A stretch of DNA of 64,000 nt. Origin: Pseudalkalibacillus decolorationis (GTDB lineage: Bacteria; Bacillota; Bacilli; Bacillales; Fictibacillaceae). Below are positions 47,401-56,620 of this stretch, in pieces. Both the position numbers and the translations under genes were made by a program. The first letter of the stretch is position 1, and each line of letters opens with the position of its first letter. The notes beneath the pieces were generated by a model that saw only the letters and a program-made list of their open reading frames with translations, did not search any database and had not been told where the DNA came from. The stretch is taken from NCBI RefSeq assembly GCF_024609785.1, contig NZ_JANHJQ010000020.1:16647-80646 (forward strand). Direction: 5' to 3'.

Positions 47401-48582
47401 TTATTCATTCACAACAATACTCTTTTGTTCTTTTGCATTTCGCTTAGGCTTTATAGGAGCTAAAATCATTACCACGAATCCAGTCAAACCCGTGTAACCG
47501 AGGACGCCGATTCCATCTTCCAAAGGATTTACTCCAAAAAAGAATGTATCTTTAAAAGCCTCTACACTGAACCGGAATGGAACCCAGGAATACAGCCAAT
47601 CTCTTGTAACTTCTGGGAGCATTTCCGGCGGCAAGGTAAGAACTGGTGTTGAGAAGAAGAACAGCAGTACTAATAGGGGAGCTGCGGCATATCCGATCCA
47701 GTTGAAAAGTGCACCCTGGATAAAGAAGAACATCAGCCCTGTGAATAACATAAGCAGGAACATCTCACCATTATCTGGAATTGAAACATCTAGTAAACCG
47801 CTTGCCAGCCAGAATACGAGCCCGCAAATCGATAGGACGAAGAGTAACCCACCAAGCAACTGACTTAGGATTGTAGAAACAGTCCATTTTCTCAAGCCAA
47901 GCTTTTTAATCACTAAGAATAGAATGATCGAACCGATAAATGTTGTAATCCAAAGGATCTGGGTGAATAAAACGGGAGCATTTCCGTTAGCCGTATGGCT
48001 GCCAACAGGGTTCAGTTTTTCAGTCTTCACATGAATCGGCGTTGCTAATGCCTTTAACTGATCAACCGATAGCGTCATTTTCTGTTTGGACGCTTGATCA
48101 TATAAATTTTGCTGGACCTGCTGATTGAGCTTTGCTACGATTCCATCCGAGATTTGCCCAGCCATTTTAGCAGCATTAGCGTTCATTCCTTCATTAATTA
48201 GAACTTCAACCTTAGCTTTTCCAGAGCTATCTTTTAATAGTGAGAAAATCGTTTTCGACAAGTCATTAGGAAAGATGATCGCGCCATAATATTCCTTCTC
48301 GTTCATCCCTTCTATTGCTTCATCACGACTGTTTAAAACCGTCCAGTCGATGGATTCTTGATCCTTCTTCTTAATTTGCTCCTCGAATGTCTCACCGATA
48401 TTCAACTGTTTATTGTTCGGTAGCGTCACTCCTTCATCTTCAACGACAACAGCAAGCGGCAGATCTTTTAATGTTGGATTTACTGTAGATCCCATAAAAG
48501 CAAATGTGAAAATGAAAGATATGAACAGAAGACCGAGGAATCCTTGCCAAAACAACTTTTGTTGAAAGAATTTTTTCATCAT
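47401..48582 (-). CDS. YhgE/Pip-like ABC-2 type membrane protein
   Basis: This 393-residue protein has one N-terminal helix (KKFFQQKLFWQGFLGLLFIS), a large extracytoplasmic domain (about 35-205) and five C-terminal helices, the layout of DUF3533/YhgE-Pip-type permeases. Members act in export or as phage receptors; some confer drug or solvent tolerance. AAGGAGTG precedes the ATG. It is transcribed divergently from a TetR gene and has operator-like palindromes in its leader. Confidence 0.8.
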   Translation of the reverse strand: MMKKFFQQKLFWQGFLGLLFISFIFTFAFMGSTVNPTLKDLPLAVVVEDEGVTLPNNKQLNIGETFEEQIKKKDQESIDWTVLNSRDEAIEGMNEKEYYGAIIFPNDLSKTIFSLLKDSSGKAKVEVLINEGMNANAAKMAGQISDGIVAKLNQQVQQNLYDQASKQKMTLSVDQLKALATPIHVKTEKLNPVGSHTANGNAPVLFTQILWITTFIGSIILFLVIKKLGLRKWTVSTILSQLLGGLLFVLSICGLVFWLASGLLDVSIPDNGEMFLLMLFTGLMFFFIQGALFNWIGYAAAPLLVLLFFFSTPVLTLPPEMLPEVTRDWLYSWVPFRFSVEAFKDTFFFGVNPLEDGIGVLGYTGLTGFVVMILAPIKPKRNAKEQKSIVVNE

Positions 48583-48603
48583 AACTCACTCCTTTTTAAA
48601 TTA

Positions 48604-48672
48604 ACAATGTGTTGATTAATTAACAACATGTTGTGTATACTGTCATTATAGAAGAAATTGACAGTAGTGCAA
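48604..48672 (-). promoter_or_regulatory. Promoter and operator of the permease gene
   Basis: On the minus strand TTGCAC (48672-48667) and TATAAT (48650-48645) are 16 nt apart. Downstream lie the perfect palindrome ACAACATGTTGT (48623-48634) and a weaker copy ACAATGTGTTGA (48604-48615). The divergent TetR gene is the likely repressor. Confidence 0.7.
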
Positions 48673-48759
48673 TAATCAATAACCTTCGTTTTGTCGGATA
48701 ATCGACGGTTAAGAATGTTTTGATGTGTAATTTACAAAAAAGGCATGGGAGAGTGTGAT

Positions 48760-49377
48760 ATGGCTAAAAAAACAGACTTACGAGTACTAAGGACGAGGAA
48801 ACTAATCAACGAAGCGTTTTTGAAATTGATCGAGGAAAAAGGTTTCGATGCAATTACGATTCAGGATATCGCTAATGAAGCATTGATTAATCGAGCTACG
48901 TTTTACCTGCATTATGAGGATAAATACGCACTTCTTGAAACGATGAGTGATACGGTAGTGGAGGAATTAATGGCACTAATCAATCCAGCTTACCACGTAG
49001 AGAATCAAGAAGTTAATCTAGAAAAATTTCAAGAAACGATTCAGAATGTATATGAAAATGTTCAAAAAAACAGTGATTTCTATAGAGTGATGTTTGGGGA
49101 AAATGGTGTTTATGATTTCCGGAATAGTTTAGAGGAGGTGATTCGTAGGAAATTCAATCAAAATATCGAGATTCTTGGGATTCAAACGATTGAAGATCAA
49201 ATTCCGAAAGAACTGATCACTCACTTTATCAGCGCAGCCTTTGTCGGCGTAATCCAATGGTGGTTAAAGGAAGACATGAATTTTTCTCCTCAAGAAATGG
49301 CCATCAAGCTGTCTAAGGTCATTACAAAAGGACCTTTAAAAGCAATAGGAGTGAAAGTTGAGAACGTGAACGATTAG
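48760..49377 (+). CDS. TetR/AcrR family regulator
   Basis: This 205-residue regulator has the helix-turn-helix AITIQDIANEALINRATFYLHYEDK and a C-terminal domain of the TetR_C_7/DhaS-like kind. ATG 48760 is favoured because GGGAGAGTG lies directly before it; an in-frame ATG at 48745 overlaps this. It is divergent from the permease gene, which it probably represses. Confidence 0.88.
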   Translation: MAKKTDLRVLRTRKLINEAFLKLIEEKGFDAITIQDIANEALINRATFYLHYEDKYALLETMSDTVVEELMALINPAYHVENQEVNLEKFQETIQNVYENVQKNSDFYRVMFGENGVYDFRNSLEEVIRRKFNQNIEILGIQTIEDQIPKELITHFISAAFVGVIQWWLKEDMNFSPQEMAIKLSKVITKGPLKAIGVKVENVND

Positions 49378-49483
49378 ACGTTAACAACTAACTACTACTT
49401 TGTTGAATGATACACAAAACCTATGAAGATTAAACCTTCGCTTTCACGGGTATGGTCATTATACAATCTAAAGGAGGAGTATA

Positions 49484-50110
49484 ATGTCTAATATACATGC
49501 AGTAGTTTTGAACTGTTCATTGAAACCTAGCAATGAAACATCTAATACACAAGCTTTAATTGACGAGTCACTAAAAATTTTTGAAAAAGAGAAAGTTAGC
49601 TATGAGATTGTCCGTCTAGTCGATTACAACATCAAGTATGGGATTACGGATGACGCTGGTGAGGGAGATGAATGGCCCGAGATTTTCAATAAAGTTAAAG
49701 CTGCGGATATTCTCATTATCGGCACACCACTATGGCTCAGGGAGAAGAGTAGTATAGCTGCCTTAGCGATTGAACGTCTTTACGGGGGAAGCAGTCTGAC
49801 GAATGAAAAGGGGCAATCGATTTACTACAACAAGGTAGGCGGAACAGTCATCACTGGTAACGAGGATGGTGCGAAAAATGCGGCAAAATCGATTCTTTAT
49901 GCACTTTCCCACGTAGGCTTTACTGTTCCGCCGAACGTGGATCCGTATTGGGTAGGTGATGCTGGCCCTGGTGACTCCTATATCGAGGCAGGCGGGGACG
50001 AGCATGAATTTACCCAGAACAACATCGAGACGATGAGCTACAACCTGATCCACTTCGCCCGACTTTTAAAGGAACATCCAATCCCTGCAGAAGGGAATAC
50101 GATGGAGTAA
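49484..50110 (+). CDS. Flavodoxin-like NAD(P)H-dependent oxidoreductase
   Basis: This 208-residue flavodoxin-fold protein has the phosphate loop LNCSLKPSNETSNTQAL, the FMN-binding IGTPLWLREKSS and GGTVITGNEDGAKN. It should bind FMN and reduce quinones, azo compounds or similar. AAAGGAGGAG precedes the ATG and a terminator follows, so it is monocistronic. Confidence 0.88.
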   Translation: MSNIHAVVLNCSLKPSNETSNTQALIDESLKIFEKEKVSYEIVRLVDYNIKYGITDDAGEGDEWPEIFNKVKAADILIIGTPLWLREKSSIAALAIERLYGGSSLTNEKGQSIYYNKVGGTVITGNEDGAKNAAKSILYALSHVGFTVPPNVDPYWVGDAGPGDSYIEAGGDEHEFTQNNIETMSYNLIHFARLLKEHPIPAEGNTME

Positions 50111-50140
50111 AATGGAACACGTATAACCGTACTTTTTTCG

Positions 50141-50172
50141 TGCATCACTCATTTCGAGTGGTGTATTTTTTT
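50141..50172 (+). terminator. Terminator after the flavodoxin-like gene
   Basis: CATCACTC and GAGTGGTG pair around ATTTC and are followed by a T-run. Confidence 0.85.
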
Positions 50173-50185
50173 GAAAGTAATGGAG

Positions 50186-50305
50186 GTGTAGCGTCCAGCT
50201 CCGAAGGATTTTCTACGTCCGTGGTTGATAAAATTGAATTCTTAGTCGATATATCTTGATCCGTGATCGATAAAATTCAATTCGTGGTCGATATATCGTT
50301 TTGCC
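50186..50305. repeat. Repeat fragment and tandem GATAAAATT/GTCGATATATC units
   Basis: GTGTAGCGTCCAGCTCCGAAGG resembles the centre of family A. It is followed by two copies of about 43 bp, each GATAAAATT(G/C)AATTC ... GTCGATATATC. No gene lies in the gap 50173-50448; the nhaC promoter should be near 50340-50430 but I cannot define it. Confidence 0.55.
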
Positions 50306-50448
50306 TAGCAGATGCTTTATCCTCAACCCAGATATTTATGCTTATATTCTAATATTTTTAAGATCTTAAAGAGAAAGATTTACAATAATAAACATATGGA
50401 TTAGAATTAGAACGTATATTCGTATTTGAACAGATAAAGAGGTGGAAT

Positions 50449-51771
50449 ATGGATCGATACTCAGGTAAACAAGTCTTTTTACTAGTTGTGATAACCCTGA
50501 CCGGAATCATAAGTTCTTTTGTCTTGAATCAGCCTCTTGCAATTGGCTTTTTGCCGGGGTTTTTCTACTTAATTTTTCTTGGTTGGAAAAAAGGCGTGTC
50601 ATTTAAGGAAATCAGGAAAATAAGTTATATCGGAGTAAAAAGAATTAAAGTCGTCCTTTTCATTTTATTTTTCGTTAGCTTCTTGCTCCCGTCCTGGTAT
50701 CTTTCAGGTACGATTAACGAAATGGTTTCAGTAACGATGGAGGCTATCGATCCTCAACACTTTTTTGTACTCTCATTTCTTACAACGATGCTTTTCTCGA
50801 TGATTACTGGAACATCCCTCGGTACATTGAGTGCTTTAGGGATACCGCTGATCAGCACTGCAATATTAATGGGACTGCCAATTGAGGTTACGGCAGGGGC
50901 TGTCATTTCTGGAGCTTTTGTAGGAGACCGTACTTCACCCTTTTCAGGTACTCACCAGCTATTGTCCCGGGTACTCGAAATAAGTGTGCGGAAACAGGGA
51001 AAAGCGATGCTGCTGACGACTATTATTGGAATCGCAGCTGCAGTTCTATTCTACAGGTTCATGGATGTCCAATTTTCAACGGAACTTCAATCCTCACCGA
51101 ACAAGGAAAGCAACCAATCAATCACGTTCATTCCATTTATCCCGCCATTATTATTAATCGTACCTGTTCTGTTCCGAATCGATATTATTAAATCATTTTT
51201 GTTTAGCATACTTTCAGCAAGCGTCATAGCAATTTACGATGGTCATACCTTATTTAAGATTGCTAATGCGTATTGGAAAGGCATTGATAGTCTTGGCGGC
51301 GGACTTCTACATATGTATGGTTTGTTGGTGTTTATTGCACTTGCAGGGGCTTATAATAGTTTGTTAGAGGATTTGAATATCATCCAACCGTTGTTAAATA
51401 AGTGGCTTCATTCTTCAAGGTCGATGGTGTCAGATTCAGTAAAAACAACGATCGCTACGTTAATGGTTTCCTTAATGGCAGCTAACCAGACCATGCCGAT
51501 CATTCTAACCGGGCGTTCGTTCCTTGCTCACTGGACTAGTAAATATAGTAAAGAGGAATTAGCTAGGGTAATGGGGGATACGACGATGCTCTTTCCAGCA
51601 ATTGTTCCGTGGAACGTTCTTGCAATCTTGGCTAGCACCATCATAAGTATGCCCCTAGGCGATTATTTACCCTATGCTGTGTTCTTATGGTTTCTCCCAT
51701 GCCTGACGATCATTGTATCCATGTTCAAAAAGGGGAGAAGTTATGATTCCAAGTATAAAGCTGTTTCTTAA
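50449..51771 (+). CDS. NhaC family Na+/H+ antiporter
   Basis: This 440-residue polytopic protein has about 11-12 helices. FSMITGTSLGTLSALGIPL and SGAFVGDRTSPFSGTHQL are the conserved NhaC blocks, with a second set MAANQTMPIILTGRSF and TTMLFPAIVPWNVLA. It should exchange Na+ (or malate/lactate in the MleN subgroup) for H+. GAGGTGGAAT precedes the ATG. Confidence 0.88.
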   Translation: MDRYSGKQVFLLVVITLTGIISSFVLNQPLAIGFLPGFFYLIFLGWKKGVSFKEIRKISYIGVKRIKVVLFILFFVSFLLPSWYLSGTINEMVSVTMEAIDPQHFFVLSFLTTMLFSMITGTSLGTLSALGIPLISTAILMGLPIEVTAGAVISGAFVGDRTSPFSGTHQLLSRVLEISVRKQGKAMLLTTIIGIAAAVLFYRFMDVQFSTELQSSPNKESNQSITFIPFIPPLLLIVPVLFRIDIIKSFLFSILSASVIAIYDGHTLFKIANAYWKGIDSLGGGLLHMYGLLVFIALAGAYNSLLEDLNIIQPLLNKWLHSSRSMVSDSVKTTIATLMVSLMAANQTMPIILTGRSFLAHWTSKYSKEELARVMGDTTMLFPAIVPWNVLAILASTIISMPLGDYLPYAVFLWFLPCLTIIVSMFKKGRSYDSKYKAVS

Positions 51772-51777
51772 CAACTA

Positions 51778-52419
51778 CTATTTTTTGTTTTGATAAAAGC
51801 GACGGGCTTTTGCGCGGTTGCCGCAGTCTGCCATTGAACACCATCGGCGGCTGCGGTTTCTGCTTGTATCTAAGAACAACCACCCACAAGGATCCCCCTC
51901 ACATTTCTTGACTCTCTTCAATTCTTTTTCAGAAACGAGAATATCAATGGCCGATTGTACGATTGGCGCTAGAATCCCGTCTAATGAGTCTTCGGGCTTC
52001 TGAAATTGTAACGAAAAGTTGTTATCATCATCAGGAACAATTTGAATCGAACGGTAAGTGTCAACCAGCATTCCGTTTAGTGTGGCAAGGTCTGCTTTGT
52101 TTGGCGTTTCATTTTTAGGAATAGAGCTGAATATATCGTGAATCGCTTCGCGGAACTCCACTGTTTTTTTAAGTACTCTATTGGCTTCAGCTGGATGATC
52201 TTCAGCTTGTTGAAGAAGTGAAAGGGCTTGCTGCTCAGTTAAAATATCCGCATGCTGGCACCAGCCTACCAATCTCTCGTAGCTTGTCAGCCATTCTCGA
52301 GAATCCTCGCTGTCGTGCCAGCTCACCGTATTCGCAAAATCCAAACATAATCGTTCACCTACTAAGGCATGTGTGTGTATATCTCTGTCATTATTATTCG
52401 TATTATTCGTTTCTGACAT
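51778..52419 (-). CDS. CGNR zinc finger/ABATE domain regulator
   Basis: This 213-residue protein has an N-terminal ABATE domain starting at VGERLCLDFANTVSWH and a C-terminal CGNR zinc finger, CEGDPCGWLFLDTSRNRSR then WCSMADCGNRAKARRFY. Such proteins are putative transcription regulators. AAAGGGGTC precedes the start. It is divergent from a DinB-like gene, and direct repeats lie between the two. Confidence 0.88.
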   Translation of the reverse strand: MSETNNTNNNDRDIHTHALVGERLCLDFANTVSWHDSEDSREWLTSYERLVGWCQHADILTEQQALSLLQQAEDHPAEANRVLKKTVEFREAIHDIFSSIPKNETPNKADLATLNGMLVDTYRSIQIVPDDDNNFSLQFQKPEDSLDGILAPIVQSAIDILVSEKELKRVKKCEGDPCGWLFLDTSRNRSRRWCSMADCGNRAKARRFYQNKK

Positions 52420-52506
52420 TTTATATGACCCCTTTGATCCTTTACTAAAAAATAAATAATAATCGTTTCATGCAACGCTCTCTTCGGTCGAGCTGCATAT
52501 TCTTAG

Positions 52507-52568
52507 TATAACCATCATAAAACATATTGACAGTTAGATTCAACTACATTACTATATAACCATCATAA
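52507..52568. promoter_or_regulatory. Promoter flanked by TATAACCATCATAA direct repeats
   Basis: The 14-bp repeat occurs at 52507-52520 and 52555-52568. Between them TTGACA (52527-52532) and TACTAT (52550-52555) form a plus-strand promoter with 17-nt spacing for the DinB gene. The repeats may be sites of the divergent CGNR protein. Confidence 0.6.
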
Positions 52569-52629
52569 TGTATTTTAGGAGGTTATAAATTACGGCTTAA
52601 AAATGTGAAAAATTCAGGAGGGAATCAAG

Positions 52630-53103
52630 ATGAACAGTTCGTTAGTGGAAGTAGTTAAAGAATTGTTGAAGGAAACGTTTGATGGACCAGGTGGAAACGG
52701 AAGCTGGTACGTGGAATCAAAGCCGAACAGTGGGATTTTTGGAACGTTAGCCAAGTTATCAGCGGAAGAAGCTTCAGTTCCAGTTCAAGGCACGACGGTA
52801 GCTGCTCACACGGATCATACCCGTTATTATCTATGGGGAGCGAATACAATTATCCGAACAGGTGAGAAGCCAAAATTTGATTGGAGTGAAAGCTGGAGAA
52901 TAGCATCAGTCGATGAATCGACTTGGGAAAAGTCACAAGGAGAACTTCAGAATGAGTACAACACACTTTTTGAAAAAATAGATACGCTAAACAACAAAGA
53001 TGATGTAGTGGTATTGGAGGAGGCACTGGGTTCTTTAGCACATTCGGCGTACCATCTCGGGGCAATCAGGCAAATGGTCAAAGTGATTAACGACTCACTA
53101 TAA
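52630..53103 (+). CDS. DinB-like four-helix protein
   Basis: This 157-residue protein starts MNSSLVEVVKELLKETFDGP and has three potential metal-ligand histidines in AAHTDHTRYYLWG and SAYHLGAIRQMVK, the pattern of the DinB/YfiT-like fold. These proteins are thought to be metal-dependent thiol transferases or stress enzymes. CAGGAGGG precedes the ATG. It is divergent from the CGNR regulator. Confidence 0.8.
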   Translation: MNSSLVEVVKELLKETFDGPGGNGSWYVESKPNSGIFGTLAKLSAEEASVPVQGTTVAAHTDHTRYYLWGANTIIRTGEKPKFDWSESWRIASVDESTWEKSQGELQNEYNTLFEKIDTLNNKDDVVVLEEALGSLAHSAYHLGAIRQMVKVINDSL

Positions 53104-53334
53104 AAATTTCGATTGAAAAATGTTCCAATTCAGAGTAAACTAAAAGAAATCTATTTGGATAAGAAAGGTTTCAGGTACCCTTTATGCCCACAACTACTTT
53201 GTAATGGACCACAAATCGGATAATTACTCTCAGAAATGAAGCGGTTTTTTAAAAAAGGAAACGGCTGATGAGGGAGTAGTATGCCCATTTACCATTGCAA
53301 AGGAACGTAACAATAATCTGTAGTATGCATGATA

Positions 53335-53367
53335 CAGAGGTTCCCTTTTATGGGGGTCTCTTTTTTA
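53335..53367 (+). terminator. Terminator-like hairpin
   Basis: AGAGGTTCCC and GGGGGTCTCT form a stem followed by a T-run. It lies 230 bp after the DinB gene; the intervening bases show no gene. Confidence 0.75.
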
Positions 53368-53443
53368 TTTGAAAAAACTTCATACTGCAAGACCATCCAA
53401 ATAGTCTGTTATGTTCCTTTATCCATAAATAGAGGTGAAGGAA

Positions 53444-53941
53444 ATGCAGATCAAACAATTAACCTGGAATCTTCATGATTCGAATATTGAGATAACAGAA
53501 CTAAGACATTGCAGCAACTGTGGTAAGATTGTAATTTTTACAGATACAATGGTCCGTCGTCACAATGCAAACGGGAAAAACATCTATCGTTTTGCGATTT
53601 ATAAATGTGAAAAGAACCATACGTGGAACAAAAAACTTGAAATATATAGAACATATACCTGTCATGCAAGAGTGGTGGAAGAACAGCTAAGGGAAACGAG
53701 CCAACTAACAAAAATATACGTCCAAGAATATATGAAGACGGGTACGGAACAAATCCAAATCAGATTAGATGGGGTAGAAGGAAAGTTCCGTCTCGATAAA
53801 ATCCTAGCTGAGCAACTCGAGGAATGGAGTCGTACAGAAATTGCTAATCGGATAGCGCAAGGAAAGATCCTTGTGAATGACCAAATGACCAAACCGTCAA
53901 CTAAATTAAAGCTAGCCGACATCATCTCAATTAAGTTGTAA
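53444..53941 (+). CDS. Zinc-ribbon plus S4 domain protein
   Basis: The product of about 165 residues has an N-terminal metal-binding pattern (CSNCGK near residue 24 and CEKNHTW near 55, CHARVVEE after it) and a C-terminal S4 RNA-binding domain (FRLDKILAEQLEEWSRTEIA, NRIAQGKILVNDQMTKPSTK). S4 domains occur in pseudouridine synthases, Hsp15 and ribosomal proteins; here no catalytic domain is present. AGAGGTGAAGG fits ATG 53444; in-frame GTG 53435 overlaps it. An RNA- or ribosome-binding role is inferred. Confidence 0.7.
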   Translation: MQIKQLTWNLHDSNIEITELRHCSNCGKIVIFTDTMVRRHNANGKNIYRFAIYKCEKNHTWNKKLEIYRTYTCHARVVEEQLRETSQLTKIYVQEYMKTGTEQIQIRLDGVEGKFRLDKILAEQLEEWSRTEIANRIAQGKILVNDQMTKPSTKLKLADIISIKL

Positions 53942-53947
53942 AATAGC

Positions 53948-53984
53948 GAGCTCTTAGCAATCAAGTGCTAGGAGCTCTTTTATT
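53948..53984 (+). terminator. Terminator after the S4 protein gene
   Basis: GAGCTCTTAGCA and TGCTAGGAGCTC pair almost perfectly around a 6-nt loop, with TTTTATTT after. Confidence 0.9.
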
Positions 53985-54164
53985 TGTTATAAAATCTTTA
54001 AGCTGCGGATAAATGTTGATGTAAAATAGCTTCAGATTGATGACTGTACATATTAGCCTTCTGAGGTGAATTTAGTGTCAAAAATAGCAACAACTCTTCT
54101 ACAAGGGTATAAAAACAACATATTTGATGAAAAACATACAGATTAAACAGTCTTTCTTAAAAAA

Positions 54165-54310
54165 TTCATCCGGAGATTCCTGAATTCATCCGAACAGAGA
54201 ATAATTCAAGCCGGAAAATCTGGAAATCAGCCATATGGAAGTAATTCAACCAGAAATTACTGAATTCAGCAGAAATGAGAATTATTCTTTCTATACCAGA
54301 AAATTACTCT
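54165..54310. repeat. Imperfect tandem repeat of ATTCAGCC type (family B)
   Basis: About seven units of roughly 20 nt begin AATTCATCCG, AATTCAAGCC, AAATCAGCC, AATTCAACC and AATTCAGC. The rest of the 53985-54438 gap is AT-rich and has no gene. Confidence 0.75.
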
Positions 54311-54438
54311 TACTCATTTGTGTACAGAAAATTCAAACTACTCTAATGTCTAGATTTTTCCTTTTTTCCAACCCCCATATATAGGATTGTCAGAGGTTTA
54401 GAGCGATTCAGCAAGTGTGAGAAGAATATACGACGAAA

Positions 54439-54536
54439 TGTAACCGTTTACACTCATTATCTCGGCTTTATACACCTGACTTACCTGAAACCCCTTGAAG
54501 TAATTTATCAGCATGTTACGATTGAAAACGTTGAAA
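54439..54536 (+). promoter_or_regulatory. Promoter of proCBA with cre-like boxes
   Basis: TGTAACCGTTTACA at 54439-54452 matches the CcpA cre consensus at all 14 positions. TTGAAG (54495) and TACGAT (54517-54522) are 16 nt apart as a possible promoter, and TGAAAACGTTGAAA at 54523-54536, with one mismatch to the consensus, lies right after it. No T-box leader is present. Confidence 0.55.
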
Positions 54537-54565
54537 AGAGACGGACTTATAGGAGTGTATTCATT

Positions 54566-55420
54566 TTGTTAAAAAAACGTATTGCCTTTCTAGGTGCAGG
54601 AAATATGGCTGAAGCAATGATTTCTGGGATTGTTGATTCTGGGAAATTAGATCCTAGTCAAATCGTTGTCACAAACCGTAGTAACCAAGAGCGTTTAAAT
54701 GAATTGAAAGCGAACTATGACATTCAAGCAGTAACGAAAGATCAATTGGATTATTCCGCGATTGATGTTTTTATCTTGGCAATGAAGCCGAAAGACATTG
54801 AATGTGTATTAGAGGATATAAAGGAAAGAATCGAGTCGAATCAGTTGCTCATTTCTGTCTTAGCTGGAATCTCTACTGCTTATATGGAAGAGATGCTAAA
54901 CGTCGGGCAGCAGGTTATTCGCGTAATGCCAAATACATCAAGTATGTTAAGAGAATCCGCAACAGCTATTTCACCAGGAGCTCATGCAGCTATGGACCAA
55001 GTACTTGTTGCCAAGGAATTAATGAATTGCATCGGAGAAGCCTATATCATCAATGAAGACAAAATGGATATCTTTACAGGAATCGCAGGCAGCGGTCCAG
55101 CGTACTTTTATAACCTGATGGAACATATTGAAGAAACAGGCAAGCAAGGTGGCTTGGATCGTGAAACAGCTCGGAGTATTGGAGCACAAACAATTCTAGG
55201 TGCCGCGAAAATGATTCTTGAACAGGATGAAACACCAACAGAATTAAGAGAAAATGTAACGTCGCCAAACGGAACGACAGCCGCTGGTTTAGACGCGTTA
55301 GATGAACATGGTGGAGGAGAAGCAATTGCCGCAGCGATTAAAGGTGCAGCCTCCCGTTCAAAGGAGATTAGCGAAGAACTCGAAAAGAAAACAGACCTTC
55401 AAAAAAATCAAATCGCATAA
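54566..55420 (+). CDS. proC: Pyrroline-5-carboxylate reductase
   Basis: This 284-residue enzyme reduces pyrroline-5-carboxylate to proline with NAD(P)H. The Rossmann motif is FLGAGNMAEAM, ILAMKPKD follows, and the signature region GIAGSGPAYFYNLME and NVTSPNGTTAAGL is intact. The start is TTG 54566, with TAGGAGTG about 9 nt upstream. It is the first gene of a compact proC-proB-proA operon. Confidence 0.94.
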   Translation: MLKKRIAFLGAGNMAEAMISGIVDSGKLDPSQIVVTNRSNQERLNELKANYDIQAVTKDQLDYSAIDVFILAMKPKDIECVLEDIKERIESNQLLISVLAGISTAYMEEMLNVGQQVIRVMPNTSSMLRESATAISPGAHAAMDQVLVAKELMNCIGEAYIINEDKMDIFTGIAGSGPAYFYNLMEHIEETGKQGGLDRETARSIGAQTILGAAKMILEQDETPTELRENVTSPNGTTAAGLDALDEHGGGEAIAAAIKGAASRSKEISEELEKKTDLQKNQIA

Positions 55421-55464
55421 CAAATACATCAAGAATGGAAACAAAATAAAGTAGGAGTGATTGC

Positions 55465-56598
55465 GTGACACTTGATACAGACAAGAAACGAATCGTCATT
55501 AAAATAGGAAGCAGCTCATTAACAAGTATGAACGGAGAAGTTAGTCGTAGAAAACTAGAGAAACTAGTAGAGCAAGTCGTCAAAATTAAGGATGACGGTC
55601 ATGAAGTTTTGCTCGTATCTTCCGGGGCAGTAGCAGCTGGATATCGAAAGCTCGGCTGTCTCTCACGTCCGGAATCACTACCAGAAAAACAAGCAGCCGC
55701 TTCAATCGGCCAAGGCTTACTTATTGAAACATACTCAGACCTCTTTATTTCCCACGGCTATGTGGCCTCACAAATTTTAATTACAAGAAGCGATTTTTCA
55801 GATGAGAACCGGTATAACAATTCGAGAAGCACGATTAATGTGTTATTGGAACGTGGGATTATTCCGATCGTCAACGAGAATGACACGATCACAATGGATT
55901 TCTTGAACTTCGGTGATAACGATACACTCTCCGCGAAAGTGGCCGGTCTAGTGAACGCCGATCAATTAATTATTCTCTCTGACATCGATGGACTGTATGA
56001 TGCAGATCCACGAAAAGACCCGGATGCAAAGCTTCTAAATGAAGTGAACGAAATTACTCCTGAAATTGAAGCGGCAGCAGGTGATCCAGGCAGCTCGATG
56101 GGAACAGGTGGAATGAAGTCGAAAATCGATGCCTTTAAAATTACGATGGCATCTGGAATTTCGTCCTTTTTAGGAAAAGCGAGCACCGAAAATATCGTTT
56201 ACGACGCGATTTACCACAATGCGTCTGGAACGTACTTCGAACCACAGGAAGACACCCATAACTTAGATCAAAAGAAACAGTGGATTGCCTTCAACTCTGG
56301 ACCAGAAGGAGAAGTAACGATTGACCATCATGCAAGAGAGCTGATCCTTAAGAGCGAAACGAGTCTAGAGCCAGCAAATGTTCATAGTGTAAATGGGCGT
56401 TTTGAAAAAGGTGCAGTCGTAAGAATTCTAGACTTAAAAGGTGAAAAAATAGGGCTAGGAGTCGTGAATTACTCCTCGGAAGCCTTTGAACAATTAATCA
56501 ACAAAACGGAAACGGATATGAAAAACTACGAGAAGGCAGCGGTCGAAAGTGAGCACTTCGTATGCCACCTGAACGTAGCTGTCCCCGTAGGTGTGTAA
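55465..56598 (+). CDS. proB: Glutamate 5-kinase
   Basis: This 377-residue enzyme phosphorylates glutamate in the first step of proline synthesis. The amino-acid kinase domain has IVIKIGSSSLT, LVSSGAVAAG, VNENDTI and GTGGMKSKIDAF. A C-terminal PUA domain (ELILKSETSLEPANVHSVNG) is present. The start is GTG 55465, with TAGGAGTG upstream. Family members are usually feedback-inhibited by proline. Confidence 0.95.
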   Translation: MTLDTDKKRIVIKIGSSSLTSMNGEVSRRKLEKLVEQVVKIKDDGHEVLLVSSGAVAAGYRKLGCLSRPESLPEKQAAASIGQGLLIETYSDLFISHGYVASQILITRSDFSDENRYNNSRSTINVLLERGIIPIVNENDTITMDFLNFGDNDTLSAKVAGLVNADQLIILSDIDGLYDADPRKDPDAKLLNEVNEITPEIEAAAGDPGSSMGTGGMKSKIDAFKITMASGISSFLGKASTENIVYDAIYHNASGTYFEPQEDTHNLDQKKQWIAFNSGPEGEVTIDHHARELILKSETSLEPANVHSVNGRFEKGAVVRILDLKGEKIGLGVVNYSSEAFEQLINKTETDMKNYEKAAVESEHFVCHLNVAVPVGV

Positions 56599-56620
56599 TA
56601 AAATCTATAGGAGGTCTTGG

